Shown: positions 1 through 11,375 of the stretch, in pieces
How positions within the stretch are numbered: position 1 is the stretch's first letter
How the letters are laid out: every line of letters starts with the position of its first letter
Program-made: the position numbers and the translations under genes
NCBI GenBank assembly: GCA_947476695.1
Contig: CANJRD010000004.1
Coordinates: forward strand, 171,531 to 235,530
From: Rhodospirillaceae bacterium
GTDB lineage: Bacteria > Pseudomonadota > Alphaproteobacteria > Rhodospirillales > Rhodospirillaceae
Length of the DNA: 64,000 nucleotides
Reading direction: 5' to 3'
The notes under the pieces: model-generated
What the model was told of the DNA's origin: nothing
Database searches by the model: none
The model's input: only the letters and a program-made list of their open reading frames with translations

Positions 1-1757
1 GCCGGCAGAACTTTGTAGCTGTTGTTGAAGCAGCAGAAGACAAAGCCCGTGTCCGGTAAACCGAATTCGCGACGCGTCAACGCGCGTTCCGAAATCTTGG
101 TCTGTGAGCCGTTTATCAGGAACGTTGACGGTATACGGATGATCTTTTCGGTGTAATTCTCTTCATGCGAAAATGGGATGACGGTCTCGTCTGCGATTAA
201 GTAATCCACGAACGGCGCACCGGTGGTGCCGGGATATCCCAAAAAGTTAACCTGCACCGGAGCACAGCGCTCCGCAAAGATGCCGAGACGGCCGTGTTGC
301 GTGTGGCCATTGAGGTCGACGGCGATGTCGATCTCGAGCTCGCGCGCGTAGGACGCGATGTTGCGATCGGATGTTTCGCTGACCTCGAAAAACCGGGTGC
401 ACGCGGCGGATATCCGCCGGCGCATCTCGTCCTCGGGTCCGGACGCGATGGCAAAGCCGTAGACCTCCACTTTATCCCGGTCATGAGCTTCGAATAGCGG
501 CGCGACAAAATTCGCTACGGCGTGATTTCGGAAATCGGCGGAGAAATAACCAATCCGAAGTCGTGCTGGCCGGGGGCGCTTCTTGAGCGGTTCCAGGCTG
601 GGCTGTGACGGCAATTTCGCGGCGACATAACTTTCGGCGGCGAGCCGATGGAGCTCGGGTTCGTCGATGAGGGCAAGCAACGGAAAGGGTACGCTGACGT
701 TTCTGCCGGCCCGGATACTCGTCGTCAATGTCGCGAGACGCGCGTCGAATTCGGTCCAATCGCAAAGTTTCATGCGTGTATGCAGCGCGGGCCCGGCCAG
801 GAAGGGATGATGAGGATCAATCGCCAGCGCCTTGTCGTAACTTGCGACAGCATCGTCCAGACGTTTGAGCTCTGCGAGCGCGTTAGCCTGGTTGGCATAG
901 GCGCCCGCGAGCACGGGATTAAAGGTTAGCGCGCGCGCGAAGCTTGCCAGTGCATCATCCTGGCGTTTCAGGGCGATGAGCGCGTTGCCGCGATTGTTGT
1001 GTGCGTCGGCATTGGTCGGATCGAGAGCTATGGCCGTATCGTAGCTGGACAGAGCCTCGGCCATCCGTCGCATATCAAGCAGTACGCTGCCGCGGTTGTT
1101 ATAGGCCTGGGCGTAGTCCGGCTTCAGGGCAACCGCCTGATCGTAACTTGCGACCGCGTCGTCCAAGCGATGCAGCGCGTGCAAGGCGTTCCCGCGATTG
1201 TAGTGAAGCTCCGCTTGCTTCGGGTCGAGTGCCAGCGCCGCGTCGTAGCTCGCCAGAGCTTCGGCGGGCCGGGCCAAGATCAGCAAAACCGTCCCACGGT
1301 TATTGAGGGCCAAGCCATGGTCGGGCTTGAGCGCCAGGGCCTGATCGTAGCTCGCTAGCGCTTCCGCCGGTCTTTTTAAGAGCTGAAGTGCATTGGCGCG
1401 ATTGAAATGCGCCTCGGGACGGTTCGCTTCGAGCGCAACGGCTTTGTCGAAAGCCTGAAGCGCCTCTTCTGAACGCTGTAGTGCCATCAGCGCCCGGCCG
1501 CGATTTATATGCGCCACCGTCACGGTGGGAATAGAAATAAGCGCGCGGCCGATCAGTGTTTCCGCTTCCAAGAAAGCGCCAGTTTGCAGCGCAAGCGCAC
1601 CTAGCAGATTCAGCGCGTCGAAAGAGGCGGGGTCAGACGCCAGGATGGACTCATAGATCATCCGCGCTTCCGCCAGCCGACCCTGCCGGTGCAACGCAAG
1701 TGCATCCTGCAGACGTGACTTCAATCCGGCGGCAGAGGGCGGCGTAGGGGCGGACAA
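1..1757 (-). CDS. TPR / SPINDLY-type O-GlcNAc transferase (partial)
   Basis: Probable protein O-linked GlcNAc transferase of the bacterial SPINDLY type (GT41), which would glycosylate Ser/Thr of target proteins. The minus-strand frame is open to the left edge, so the C-terminus is missing. The first half is a run of about nine tetratricopeptide repeats (units ending like SYDQALALKPDH, NNRG). A linker with KLCDWTEFDARL follows, then the start of the catalytic domain (RLRIGYFSADFRNHAV; near the edge FGLPDTGFVFCCFNN). The start is uncertain. No ATG or GTG lies in this frame between the upstream in-frame TGA near 1825 and the first TPR. TTG at 1757 is chosen because an AGGA-poor CGGAA stretch precedes it; TTG at 1724 is the alternative. 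An ATG at 1798 overlapping the esterase stop is in a different frame. Family assignment is firm; substrate is unknown. Confidence 0.85.
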   Translation of the reverse strand, partial: MSAPTPPSAAGLKSRLQDALALHRQGRLAEARMIYESILASDPASFDALNLLGALALQTGAFLEAETLIGRALISIPTVTVAHINRGRALMALQRSEEALQAFDKAVALEANRPEAHFNRANALQLLKRPAEALASYDQALALKPDHGLALNNRGTVLLILARPAEALASYDAALALDPKQAELHYNRGNALHALHRLDDAVASYDQAVALKPDYAQAYNNRGSVLLDMRRMAEALSSYDTAIALDPTNADAHNNRGNALIALKRQDDALASFARALTFNPVLAGAYANQANALAELKRLDDAVASYDKALAIDPHHPFLAGPALHTRMKLCDWTEFDARLATLTTSIRAGRNVSVPFPLLALIDEPELHRLAAESYVAAKLPSQPSLEPLKKRPRPARLRIGYFSADFRNHAVANFVAPLFEAHDRDKVEVYGFAIASGPEDEMRRRISAACTRFFEVSETSDRNIASYARELEIDIAVDLNGHTQHGRLGIFAERCAPVQVNFLGYPGTTGAPFVDYLIADETVIPFSHEENYTEKIIRIPSTFLINGSQTKISERALTRREFGLPDTGFVFCCFNNSYKVLP

Positions 1758-1794
1758 GGCGTTTTCCGAGACGACGGCAGGAAAAGTGCCCGCA

Positions 1795-2715
1795 TCATAG
1801 CGGTCGCGTCGCTTCCACGTCGCTCAAAAACGCGACGAGGTCGCGCTGCGATTGCGCCTTGGTGGGCCCATCCGGGAAATTGAAATAGCCGTGCGTGGCA
1901 CCCGGATAGATTTTCAGCGTCACTTTGTAACCGTCACGCTCCAGGCGTGCGGCATAGTCGTTGGTCGAGCAGGCGATGGGATCATACTCGCCGCACCCCA
2001 GGAACACGGGTGGATGGGCGGCGAAGCTCAGATCCATCGGCGTGATGGCGCGTTCCGCGCTGACGGTCTCGGCCAGCACTTCCAGCCCGCCATACGCTTC
2101 CAGCATCGTATGGCCGCCGGGGAATCGTCCGCGCATGCATGAGCTGCGATCCAGCACGCCGTAGATCGACGTCGCGCTGAGGATTCGCGGCAAGCGCGCG
2201 GCGTCGAAGGTCGGATCGACCGCGGCGATGAGTTCGGGATTGCTGGCCAGCAGCGCGGCCATCACCGCCAAATTGCCGCCCGCGGAATCGCCCATCACAT
2301 GCACCGTGCCGCCGCTCTCACGCAGAGCGCCGACGAAAGCCAAGGCTTCCAGGACCGAGCGCAGCGGCCACGGGTGCGGGTACTCCGGCGCCTTGGGGTA
2401 CTCGACGTTGAACACCGGAAAGCCGGCCTTTGTCAGGAACAGCAGGTCGTGGGCATAGAAATCCTTGGTGCCCATCAGCCAGCCGCCGCCATGGAAGAAC
2501 ACCACCGGATGCCGGCGCGTGGTTGCGTCATCGACAGCGTGAAAGTCGAGGATCTCGTCGCGCTTCAGCCCATAGCGCAGCGTCCTCCAACCCTGTGGCG
2601 GGCTGCCGCGCACCAGCCGCAAGGCACCCGTCAGCGTGCCGAAGAACAACCGCGCGCTGTTGACGGCCGTGTGCTGAAGCAGGGTGAGGGGCGTTGGCTC
2701 GGAATGGTGGCTCAT
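1795..2715 (-). CDS. Alpha/beta hydrolase (HSL-type esterase)
   Basis: Predicted carboxylesterase/lipase-like hydrolase of 306 residues, probably cytoplasmic. It has the oxyanion-hole motif HGGGW and the nucleophile elbow GDSAGG, which define the hormone-sensitive-lipase/kynurenine-formamidase-like branch. The late segments ECDP-like CGEYDPIACS and GATHGYF supply the expected Asp and His of the triad. The start MSHHSEP at 2715 is preferred over a longer open frame because it falls 11 nt after the dipeptidase stop and the extra upstream residues look non-coding. It follows the dipeptidase in the same direction and may be co-transcribed with it and the methylmalonyl-CoA mutase genes. Substrate cannot be told from sequence. 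Confidence 0.85.
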   Translation of the reverse strand: MSHHSEPTPLTLLQHTAVNSARLFFGTLTGALRLVRGSPPQGWRTLRYGLKRDEILDFHAVDDATTRRHPVVFFHGGGWLMGTKDFYAHDLLFLTKAGFPVFNVEYPKAPEYPHPWPLRSVLEALAFVGALRESGGTVHVMGDSAGGNLAVMAALLASNPELIAAVDPTFDAARLPRILSATSIYGVLDRSSCMRGRFPGGHTMLEAYGGLEVLAETVSAERAITPMDLSFAAHPPVFLGCGEYDPIACSTNDYAARLERDGYKVTLKIYPGATHGYFNFPDGPTKAQSQRDLVAFLSDVEATRPL

Positions 2716-2726
2716 GTCCGCTGGAT

Positions 2727-3977
2727 TTATTTGCGCGCCTTGCCGCGGGCGGCATGTTGTTCGACGCGCTCCATCACGCGCAAGAGATTTCCGCCCCAAA
2801 TCTTAGCGATTTGCTCTTCGGTATACCCGCGCCGCACCAATTCTAATGTGACATTGAATGTCTCGGCCGCGCCGTTCCAGCCTGTGATGCCGCCGCCGCC
2901 GTTGAAGTCCGACGCGATGCCTACGGTTTCAATCCCGGCCATCTTCACGGCGTAGTCGATCTGATCGACCAAATCCTTCACCGACGCGCGCGGCCACTTC
3001 AGTTCGATCTCCGCCATCTTTTTGTCATATGCCGCGAGCTTGTCGGCCGGCAGCTTCGCGATTTCGTCGGGACGTCCCGCGCCGAATTCACGGCCCAGCG
3101 CGGCGATGGCTTCGGTCTTCTCGGCGGGCACCGCCCGAAGGTAGCTGTCGAAAGCGACGATCTGCGCCACGCCGCCGGTCTTCTTGATCGCGAGCAAGCC
3201 CTCGTCGGTCAGATTGCGTGGATGATCGAACACCGCCTTCACGCCGGAGTGCGAAGCAATGATCGGCGCGGCCGAGGTCGCGGCAATATCGAGCGTGCTT
3301 TTCGCCGACGAGTGCGACACGTCGACCATGACGCCCAGCGCGTTCAGGCGGCGCACGACATCCTTGCCCAGCGGCGACAGGCCGTTGTGTTCCGCAGCCG
3401 GCTCGTTGGTCCGGACGTTCGGCTGCGCGGAGTCCGCCAGGTCGTTGTGCCCGTTGTGCACCAGGCCGAAATATCGCGCCCCGAAGGCCTGGAACTGATC
3501 GAGCAGGCGAATGTCCTTGCCGATGGGATAGCCGTTCTCCACACCGATGAAGGCGACCTTCTTGCCGCTGGCATAGATACGCCGCGCGTCTGCCGCACTC
3601 AGCGCGATCTCGATTTTGTCGTGATTGGTCACGTCGGCCATCTTGTGGATGGCGGCGAATTTCACAAAAGCATCCGACAGAGCTTTGGCATAGCCCCAGG
3701 TGTTGCGCTCGCCTTGGCCGACGAAAACGATAAAGAACGGCGCGTCGAGCCCACCCTCGATCATTGTCGGCAGATGCACCTGCTGCCCGCGCACAGGCTT
3801 CATCATGTCGTAGCCATCGCTCCCGAAATTCGCCGGGATATCGACATGGGTATCGATGGTCAGGATGCGGTCGTGGATGGTGTGGGCGCGCGCGACGATC
3901 TCGGCGTCGGTCTGCGCCTGGGCTCCTGGAACCAAGGGCGCGGCGAATAGCACAGCCGCGAGCAACCATGTCCGCAT
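2727..3977 (-). CDS. Membrane dipeptidase (peptidase M19), exported
   Basis: Zinc dipeptidase of the renal dipeptidase family (M19), 416 residues, predicted to cleave dipeptides or related amides in the periplasm. The N-terminus MRTWLLAAVLFAAPLVPGAQAQ is a Sec signal peptide. Metal-site motifs are present: HVD in IDTHVDIP, the bridging Glu in GVENGYPIG, and His residues in DVSHSS and ASHSG. SDFNGGGG matches the conserved C-terminal loop. The ATG at 3977 sits 1 nt after the meaB stop, suggesting translational coupling; a longer in-frame start lies inside meaB and is not favoured. Presence in a mutase operon gives no obvious metabolic link. Confidence 0.9.
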   Translation of the reverse strand: MRTWLLAAVLFAAPLVPGAQAQTDAEIVARAHTIHDRILTIDTHVDIPANFGSDGYDMMKPVRGQQVHLPTMIEGGLDAPFFIVFVGQGERNTWGYAKALSDAFVKFAAIHKMADVTNHDKIEIALSAADARRIYASGKKVAFIGVENGYPIGKDIRLLDQFQAFGARYFGLVHNGHNDLADSAQPNVRTNEPAAEHNGLSPLGKDVVRRLNALGVMVDVSHSSAKSTLDIAATSAAPIIASHSGVKAVFDHPRNLTDEGLLAIKKTGGVAQIVAFDSYLRAVPAEKTEAIAALGREFGAGRPDEIAKLPADKLAAYDKKMAEIELKWPRASVKDLVDQIDYAVKMAGIETVGIASDFNGGGGITGWNGAAETFNVTLELVRRGYTEEQIAKIWGGNLLRVMERVEQHAARGKARK

Positions 3978-3978
3978 G

Positions 3979-4971
3979 TCAGTCCCCTTTGGCGAATTGC
4001 GACAGCAACTTCTCCATCGCCAGCACGGGCGTGATCTTGCCGGCACCGACGTCTTTCTCCAGCGTCTTCACCGACGGCAGCGCCTTCAGGCGCGCCATCA
4101 ACCTGTCTTCCACCAGCGACCACATCCAGCGCACCTGCTGCAGGCGGCGCTTGCCCTCGCGCTCCCCGGATGCCGTCAGCAGCTTCTTATGATGCGTGAT
4201 CTTATCCCAAAGGTCGTTGAGGCCTTTGTTTTCCGCCGAACTGATGGTCACCACCGGCGGGATCCAGGTGGGGTTCATCGGTGTGATGATGCGCAGCGCG
4301 TGCTGGTAGTCCTTCGCTGTCATCTCCGCGCGATGGGCGTTGTCGCCGTCGGCTTTGGTGATGGCGATCATATCGGCGATCTCAAGCACGCCCTTCTTGA
4401 TGCCCTGCAGTTCGTCGCCGCCGCCGGCGATCATCAGCACCAGAAAGAAGTCGACCATCTCGGCGACGGTGATCTCGCTCTGGCCAACGCCGACGGTTTC
4501 CACCAGCACGATGTCGAAACCGGCCGCTTCGCAAACCAGGATCGCCTCACGCGTCGCGCGCGCCACACCGCCCAACGTGCCGCCGGTGGGCGAGGGGCGG
4601 ATAAACGCGGCTGGATCGACCGACAACCGCGCCATGCGCGTCTTGTCGCCCAGAATGCTGCCGCCGGTGCGCGACGAGGTCGGGTCCACCGCCAGCACCG
4701 CGACTTTATGGCCTGCGGCCGTCAGCATCGAACCGAAGGCGTCGATGAACGTGCTTTTGCCCGCGCCGGGCAGGCCGCTGATGCCGATGCGCAACGAATT
4801 GCCGGTGCGCGGCAGAAGCTGCATAAGCATCTCCTGCGCCTGCGCCTGGTGGTCGGTGTTGCGGCTTTCGATCAGCGTGATCGCGCGCGCCAGTTTGGCG
4901 CGATCGCCGGAGATCACGCCTTCGGCATATTCGGCGGCGGTCGCGGGCTTTTTGGCGCTGGCTGCGACCAC
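3979..4971 (-). CDS. meaB: Methylmalonyl-CoA mutase-associated GTPase MeaB
   Basis: G3E P-loop GTPase of the MeaB/ArgK family, 330 residues, the chaperone that gates adenosylcobalamin loading and protects methylmalonyl-CoA mutase from inactivation. Walker A is GLPGAGKST (residues 66-74). DPTSSRTGGSILGDK and VETVGVGQSE are the family switch regions, and ITKADG is the guanine-recognition motif. The start is a GTG at 4971, 7 nt after the mutB stop. Order mutA-mutB-meaB on one strand is the classical arrangement. There is no good Shine-Dalgarno, consistent with coupling to mutB translation. Confidence 0.95.
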   Translation of the reverse strand: MVAASAKKPATAAEYAEGVISGDRAKLARAITLIESRNTDHQAQAQEMLMQLLPRTGNSLRIGISGLPGAGKSTFIDAFGSMLTAAGHKVAVLAVDPTSSRTGGSILGDKTRMARLSVDPAAFIRPSPTGGTLGGVARATREAILVCEAAGFDIVLVETVGVGQSEITVAEMVDFFLVLMIAGGGDELQGIKKGVLEIADMIAITKADGDNAHRAEMTAKDYQHALRIITPMNPTWIPPVVTISSAENKGLNDLWDKITHHKKLLTASGEREGKRRLQQVRWMWSLVEDRLMARLKALPSVKTLEKDVGAGKITPVLAMEKLLSQFAKGD

Positions 4972-4978
4972 GGGCGGC

Positions 4979-7168
<2,190 letters not shown>

Positions 7169-7181
7169 GTCACGCCCCTCC

Positions 7182-9242
7182 TTAAGCCGCTTGCAGCTTG
7201 CTGTGCATGTCTTTCAGCACAGCGGGCACATCGCAGCCGATGAAGATGAAACCACCGACGCCGGCGGTGCGCAATTCCGCTTCCTTGTCGCCGCCACGGC
7301 CCGCGAGCAGCACGAAGCCCGCACCCGCATCACGCAGCGCCTTGGCCAGCACGGTGGCGTGTTCACTGTAGGACGCATCGGTGCCGCAGATCGCGGCGAA
7401 GGCCGCACCCGAGCGCTTGAAGTCCGCGACGATGGATTGGGCATCGGTGCCGCCGGTGCCGCCAATGGCTTCAAGTCCCCCGGCTTCGACGAAGTTCTTG
7501 GCGAAGGTCGCGCGTGCCGTGAACTCGGCGATGGTCCCGATATTGGCGAGGAACACTTTCGGCCACGCGCCGAACTTGGCTTTGAACGCATCGCCGGCGT
7601 CACGCAGCGCCTCGAACTCCTGACCGAGGCGGATACCCGGCATCGGCGGCGCGGTGACGACGTCGGGCGTCTTCAACGCGGCGTTCATCGCCGGCTGGTT
7701 CGCACCGGCCTTCGCCGCGTCCACCAGCGCCGACATCAGATTGCCTTTGCCGGCATAGGGCAGTTTCGCGACCGTGCCGACGGGGCCTTGATCGCGGCGC
7801 TTCAGGATCGCGTCCAAATCCACCGGCTCTGCCTTCACCTCGGCTTCGTGGAGATTGGGGAACTCGCTGACGCCGGTCAGCGCGTCCTTGCGCTTGCCGA
7901 TGTTGGCCAGACGCGCCTCGCGCACCGCGCCGATCTCCTGCGCGATCAGTCCGGAGACGACGGCCTGCTTCATGCCGCCGGCTTTTTCGATTTTCTGGAA
8001 GAACGACCAGGCCGCCGCGGCGAGGTCGTCGGTCAGCTTCTCGAACGTCCAGGCGCCGCCGGCCGGATCGATGACGCGGGCGAGGCCGCTTTCTTCCTGC
8101 AGCACAATTTGCGTGTTGCGCGCGATGCGGCGCGCCAGCGCGCTCGGCTGACCCAACGCGTAATCCAGCGGCAGCACGGTGATGGCGTCCGCTCCCGCAA
8201 CACCGGCGCCGAAGCAGGCGATGGTGCCGCGCAGAATGTTCACCCACGGATCGCGCTTGGCGAACATGCGCGGCGCGGTGATCGCGCCGACGGGCACGGT
8301 GCGGTTTTCCGCGCGCGCGCCGCAAGCTTCCGCCACACGGCCCCACAGGCGGCGCAGCACGCGCACCTTGGCGATGCTCATGAACATGTCGGCATCGACG
8401 GTGATCGTGAAGGCAATCTGGCCGCAGGCCGCATCCACGTCGAGCCCGGCAGCGACAATCGCGCGCAGGCATTCGACGGCGGCGGCAAGCCCGCAGCCCA
8501 GTTCTTGCGCTTCCGCCGCACCGGCGGAGTGATAGCCGGCCGTCTTGATGTTGACGCCCCGCGCCTGCGGGAAATGTGCGGCGGTATAGGCGGCGGTATC
8601 CGCCATCCGCGCCATCGCCTCGTCCAGGCTGGTGATCATCTTGCCGCTCACGGCCAGCGTGCCCAGCGGGTCGGTGCCGAAGTTGCCGGCGAAGGTGTCA
8701 TTCTTCACGCCCAGCGCGCGCATCGCGTCGACGATCAGCGCCGTGATCGGCAGCGACGGGCCGACCGGCTCCAAAATCACCGGGGCGAGGTCGAGCATGA
8801 TGCCCTTCAGCACCGTCTCAAGGTCGCGGCGTGAACGCACGCAAATGCCTTGCTGACCGCTGGCGTCGATCTTCAGCGTGATCGAAGTGACCCCGCGCTC
8901 CAGGTCTTCGAGGATCTGGCGGTTGGCGACTTCGGGATCGGGATGGGTGTGGCGCTGGCGGATGTCCCAGCCGTTCTGCGCCGTGCCCAGCGCGCTGCCG
9001 CCACGGGTATAGGGCGCAGCACCCGGGAAACCGGACGGATCGCCCGCCGCGTTCCAATCGTCGCGCGTATAGAGGGGCTGGATGGTCAGGCCGTCATAGC
9101 TGCGGCCGACCAGCTTCTTGTCGAAGGGCGCCCCGGCCAGGACCTTGTCGACCAGTTTCAGCCAGGCGTCCTGGCGCGCGGGCGCGAATTCGGCCGCAAG
9201 GGACAGTTCGTCCGCCGTGGTTTGCGTCGTCAAAGGCCCCAT
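7182..9242 (-). CDS. mutA: Methylmalonyl-CoA mutase, small subunit
   Basis: Non-catalytic partner of MutB, 686 residues, with the same TIM-barrel plus Rossmann layout. [19 protein letters not shown] and [25 protein letters not shown] align to the large-subunit barrel. The C-terminal domain has [17 protein letters not shown] where the large subunit has its DxHxxG cobalt-ligand motif, so it should not bind B12; this is normal for the subunit. The ATG at 9242 is almost abutted by GGAGG, which is too close. A TTG at 9233, eight bases from that GGAGG, is a realistic alternative start. It is first in the mutA-mutB-meaB-dipeptidase-esterase run. No cobalamin riboswitch is visible in the 107 bases upstream. 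Confidence 0.93.
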   Translation of the reverse strand: MGPLTTQTTADELSLAAEFAPARQDAWLKLVDKVLAGAPFDKKLVGRSYDGLTIQPLYTRDDWNAAGDPSGFPGAAPYTRGGSALGTAQNGWDIRQRHTHPDPEVANRQILEDLERGVTSITLKIDASGQQGICVRSRRDLETVLKGIMLDLAPVILEPVGPSLPITALIVDAMRALGVKNDTFAGNFGTDPLGTLAVSGKMITSLDEAMARMADTAAYTAAHFPQARGVNIKTAGYHSAGAAEAQELGCGLAAAVECLRAIVAAGLDVDAACGQIAFTITVDADMFMSIAKVRVLRRLWGRVAEACGARAENRTVPVGAITAPRMFAKRDPWVNILRGTIACFGAGVAGADAITVLPLDYALGQPSALARRIARNTQIVLQEESGLARVIDPAGGAWTFEKLTDDLAAAAWSFFQKIEKAGGMKQAVVSGLIAQEIGAVREARLANIGKRKDALTGVSEFPNLHEAEVKAEPVDLDAILKRRDQGPVGTVAKLPYAGKGNLMSALVDAAKAGANQPAMNAALKTPDVVTAPPMPGIRLGQEFEALRDAGDAFKAKFGAWPKVFLANIGTIAEFTARATFAKNFVEAGGLEAIGGTGGTDAQSIVADFKRSGAAFAAICGTDASYSEHATVLAKALRDAGAGFVLLAGRGGDKEAELRTAGVGGFIFIGCDVPAVLKDMHSKLQAA

Positions 9243-9349
9243 CCTCCACCCAAATTCCTTGGGAAATCGGGACCTTATTAGGGGAGTCGGTCCGGGGCGT
9301 CAAACCACCGCAGTAGCGGGCAGATGCGCGTTTCCGGCATAGTTTCCCC

Positions 9350-9895
9350 ATGCCTAGTTTCGAGCGCCCCAACGACCCCAACATTGCCCCATCGCCCTGG
9401 ATTCTGCGCTGGGCGCATCTCGTTCCGCGCGGTGGACAGGTCCTCGACCTGGCCTGCGGCCATGGGCGGCATGCCGTGGCCCTGGCCGCCATGGGGCACC
9501 GGGTGGTGGCTGCGGACATCGACGTCGCCGCGCTGCCGGCGCTGCCCGGCATCGCGCCGCTGGCGGTCGATCTCGAGACCGGCGTCTGGCCGTTCGCCGG
9601 CCAGACCTTCGCCGGCATTGTCATGACGAACTACTGTCACCGTCCACACTTCCCGCATCTGATCGACAGCCTTGCCGACGGCGGTGTGCTGCTGATCGAA
9701 ACGTTCGGACAGGGCAACGAGAACTATGGCCGTCCGCGCAATCCGGATTTCCTGCTCGCACCCGGCGAACTGTTGCGCGCGTTCGATCGCTTGCAGGTCG
9801 TTGCCTATGAGCACGGCGCGGAGCAGGTGCCGCGACCGGCTGTGCGTCAGCGCATTTGCGCGATCAAAGGCGCATCGCTTGCGACCTTGTCTTAG
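9350..9895 (+). CDS. Small class I SAM-dependent methyltransferase
   Basis: A 181-residue protein with a Rossmann methyltransferase core. Motif I is VLDLACGHGRHA (about residues 32-43), motif II is VVAADID, and a motif IV-like segment is GIVMTNYCHR. It is short, like TehB/tellurite-resistance-type methyltransferases, and lacks an obvious substrate domain. It is divergently transcribed from mutA across about 107 bases, which must hold both promoters. The Shine-Dalgarno is weak. Substrate is unknown. Confidence 0.85.
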   Translation: MPSFERPNDPNIAPSPWILRWAHLVPRGGQVLDLACGHGRHAVALAAMGHRVVAADIDVAALPALPGIAPLAVDLETGVWPFAGQTFAGIVMTNYCHRPHFPHLIDSLADGGVLLIETFGQGNENYGRPRNPDFLLAPGELLRAFDRLQVVAYEHGAEQVPRPAVRQRICAIKGASLATLS

Positions 9896-10090
9896 TTGCA
9901 GCGCGCGGGTCACGCGTCCGTGCGCGGCTTACAAACAGGATAGTTTGCAACAGCGTGTAAACAATGCCGCAATGCTTACTAACCCTTACGAGAATGGTTG
10001 ATCGTTGTCATCGCACGGATACGTGCAGGTGCTCATATCCATCTCACCGGCGAACCCCCGCGTCGGCGAACTCAGATGGAGAACATCACC
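9896..10090. other. Non-coding stretch before the small membrane ORF
   Basis: Lower GC than its surroundings, with no supported gene. It contains a direct repeat CGGCGAAC near 10050 and 10065 and is bounded by CATCT/AGATG arms, so it may form a structured 5' leader for the tiny ORF at 10091. No known riboswitch or tRNA pattern was recognised. Confidence 0.3.
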
Positions 10091-10171
10091 ATGATTGCCA
10101 GCTGCATCCTTCTCACGGCCGCGTTCCTGATCTGGTCGATCAAGTTCGATAACGCGCCCTGGAGCCGTTAA
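10091..10171 (+). CDS. Possible 26-residue single-helix membrane protein
   Basis: A short ORF translating to MIASCILLTAAFLIWSIKFD followed by six further residues ending WSR. It has one hydrophobic helix (about residues 2-17) and a short charged tail. GGAG nine bases upstream of the ATG at 10091 is a good ribosome-binding site; an in-frame ATG at 10076 is less well placed. A strong hairpin terminator follows the stop by 27 bases. It is supported by ribosome-binding site, composition and terminator, but it is too short for certainty. Function is unknown. Confidence 0.45.
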   Translation: MIASCILLTAAFLIWSIKFDNAPWSR

Positions 10172-10198
10172 AGCCTGAGGCGCTAACCCCCAAAGCAA

Positions 10199-10222
10199 AA
10201 CGCCCGCATCGCTGCGGGCGTT
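10199..10222. terminator. Perfect hairpin, probable bidirectional terminator
   Basis: AACGCCCGCA, loop TCGC, TGCGGGCGTT: a perfect 10-bp stem. It lies between the plus-strand tiny ORF and the minus-strand Dabb gene, with an A-rich left flank (a T-run when read on the minus strand) and a short T-containing right flank. Confidence 0.75.
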
Positions 10223-10246
10223 CTCGTTGGGACGGAGGGCGCGGAC

Positions 10247-10546
10247 TCAGAAATTGATGTCGAACACCGCATAGTTCTTGGCCACCGGCAGCCATACTTG
10301 CTTGATGATATGGGTGTGGGTGTCGTGCTTCTCGTAACCTTGGCGGCCGTCGTTGTCGGCGAAGTCGCCCATCATCATGTACTCGTACGGAATCTTTTCA
10401 GGGTTCGCTGGCAGGATGTTCTTGCCGGAGACAAAGTGCTTCACCGTGGGCAGGCTGCCCAGCTTGGCGATCTCCGCCATCACCTGCTCACGCTGTTCCG
10501 GCGACGTTTCGTCTTTCAGGTTGAACAGCACGATGTGGCGATGCAT
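10247..10546 (-). CDS. Stress-responsive alpha/beta barrel (Dabb) protein
   Basis: A small dimeric ferredoxin-like alpha/beta barrel protein of about 99 residues. The opening MHRHIVLFNLKDE and the pattern of a helical turn followed by a hydrophobic strand (YMMMGDFADNDG) are characteristic of Dabb/EthD-like proteins. A start at 10546 is chosen because AAGGA lies seven bases upstream. An in-frame ATG at 10561 also has AAGGA ten bases upstream, so the protein may be five residues longer. Members of this family include olivetolic acid cyclase-like and stress proteins; no specific reaction can be inferred. Confidence 0.8.
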   Translation of the reverse strand: MHRHIVLFNLKDETSPEQREQVMAEIAKLGSLPTVKHFVSGKNILPANPEKIPYEYMMMGDFADNDGRQGYEKHDTHTHIIKQVWLPVAKNYAVFDINF

Positions 10547-10591
10547 GGCGGCGTCCTTCATGGTTTGGATGTCCTTACATCCTAGCGGCGC

Positions 10592-11236
10592 TTAAGCCGC
10601 CGCGAAACCGGGACAACTCACCTTGGTGCCCCCGATGCCGCAGTACCCGCCGGGATTCTTCTCAAGGTACTGTTGATGATACTCCTCGGCGTAATAGAAC
10701 GGCGGCGCGTCCACGATCTCGGTGGTGATCTTGCCATAGCCCGCGGTGCCGAGGGCCCGTTCGTAGGCCAGCTTCGACGCCTCCGCCACGGCGCGCTGCG
10801 TCGGCGAATAGACGTAGATCCCCGAGCGATACTGCGTGCCGACGTCGTTGCCCTGGCGCATGCCTTGCGTCGGGTCATGGCTCTCCCAAAAGGTCTTCAG
10901 CAACGTCTCGTAGCTGACCTTCGTGGGATCGAAGACGACGCGAACCACTTCATTGTGGCCGGTCTGGCCTGAGCAGACCTCGCGATAGGTCGCATTCGGC
11001 GTGAAGCCGCCGGCATAGCCGACCTGCGTCGAATAGACGCCGGGGATCTTCCAGAACAGCCGTTCCGCGCCCCAGAAGCAGCCCAGCCCGAACATCGCCA
11101 TCTCCAGGCCGTCGGGGAACGGCGCGACCAGGCGGTTGCCGTTCACGAAGTGCTTTTCAGGCACGGGGATCGTCTCAGCACGGCCAGGCAGCGCTTCGGC
11201 GGCAGAGGGCATCGCAGGTTTACGCAGTCCGAACAT
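10592..11236 (-). CDS. msrA: Peptide methionine (S)-S-oxide reductase MsrA
   Basis: Repairs oxidised methionine by reducing the S-sulfoxide. It is 214 residues, the usual length. The catalytic signature GCFWG has its cysteine at residue 53, and the downstream segments [15 protein letters not shown] and YHQQYL are family-conserved. A C-terminal cysteine (KVSCPGFA) is the likely resolving residue. The start ATG at 11236 has GGAGG six bases upstream. It is cytoplasmic, with no signal peptide, and is divergent from glnS. Confidence 0.96.
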   Translation of the reverse strand: MFGLRKPAMPSAAEALPGRAETIPVPEKHFVNGNRLVAPFPDGLEMAMFGLGCFWGAERLFWKIPGVYSTQVGYAGGFTPNATYREVCSGQTGHNEVVRVVFDPTKVSYETLLKTFWESHDPTQGMRQGNDVGTQYRSGIYVYSPTQRAVAEASKLAYERALGTAGYGKITTEIVDAPPFYYAEEYHQQYLEKNPGGYCGIGGTKVSCPGFAAA

Positions 11237-11375
11237 GGGAACCTCCGGGGTGTGGGGCCATTATATAGGGCCCTTCGCGCCGATTGCAGCCGGGCCGCCC
11301 TTGGCGAATGGCCTGAGATTTGGCACATAAGCCCGGCGTGCCGGGTTCCCGGTACCGGATTTCAGAGGAAACAGC

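Noticed and set aside
9243..9349. Possible cobalamin riboswitch before mutA
   Set aside because: Only 107 bases, shared with a divergent gene, and no B12-box-like conserved sequence was seen.
10040..10075. Direct repeat CGGCGAAC, considered as CRISPR or riboswitch
   Set aside because: Only two copies, short, and no repeat-spacer pattern; no CRISPR array was found anywhere in the window.
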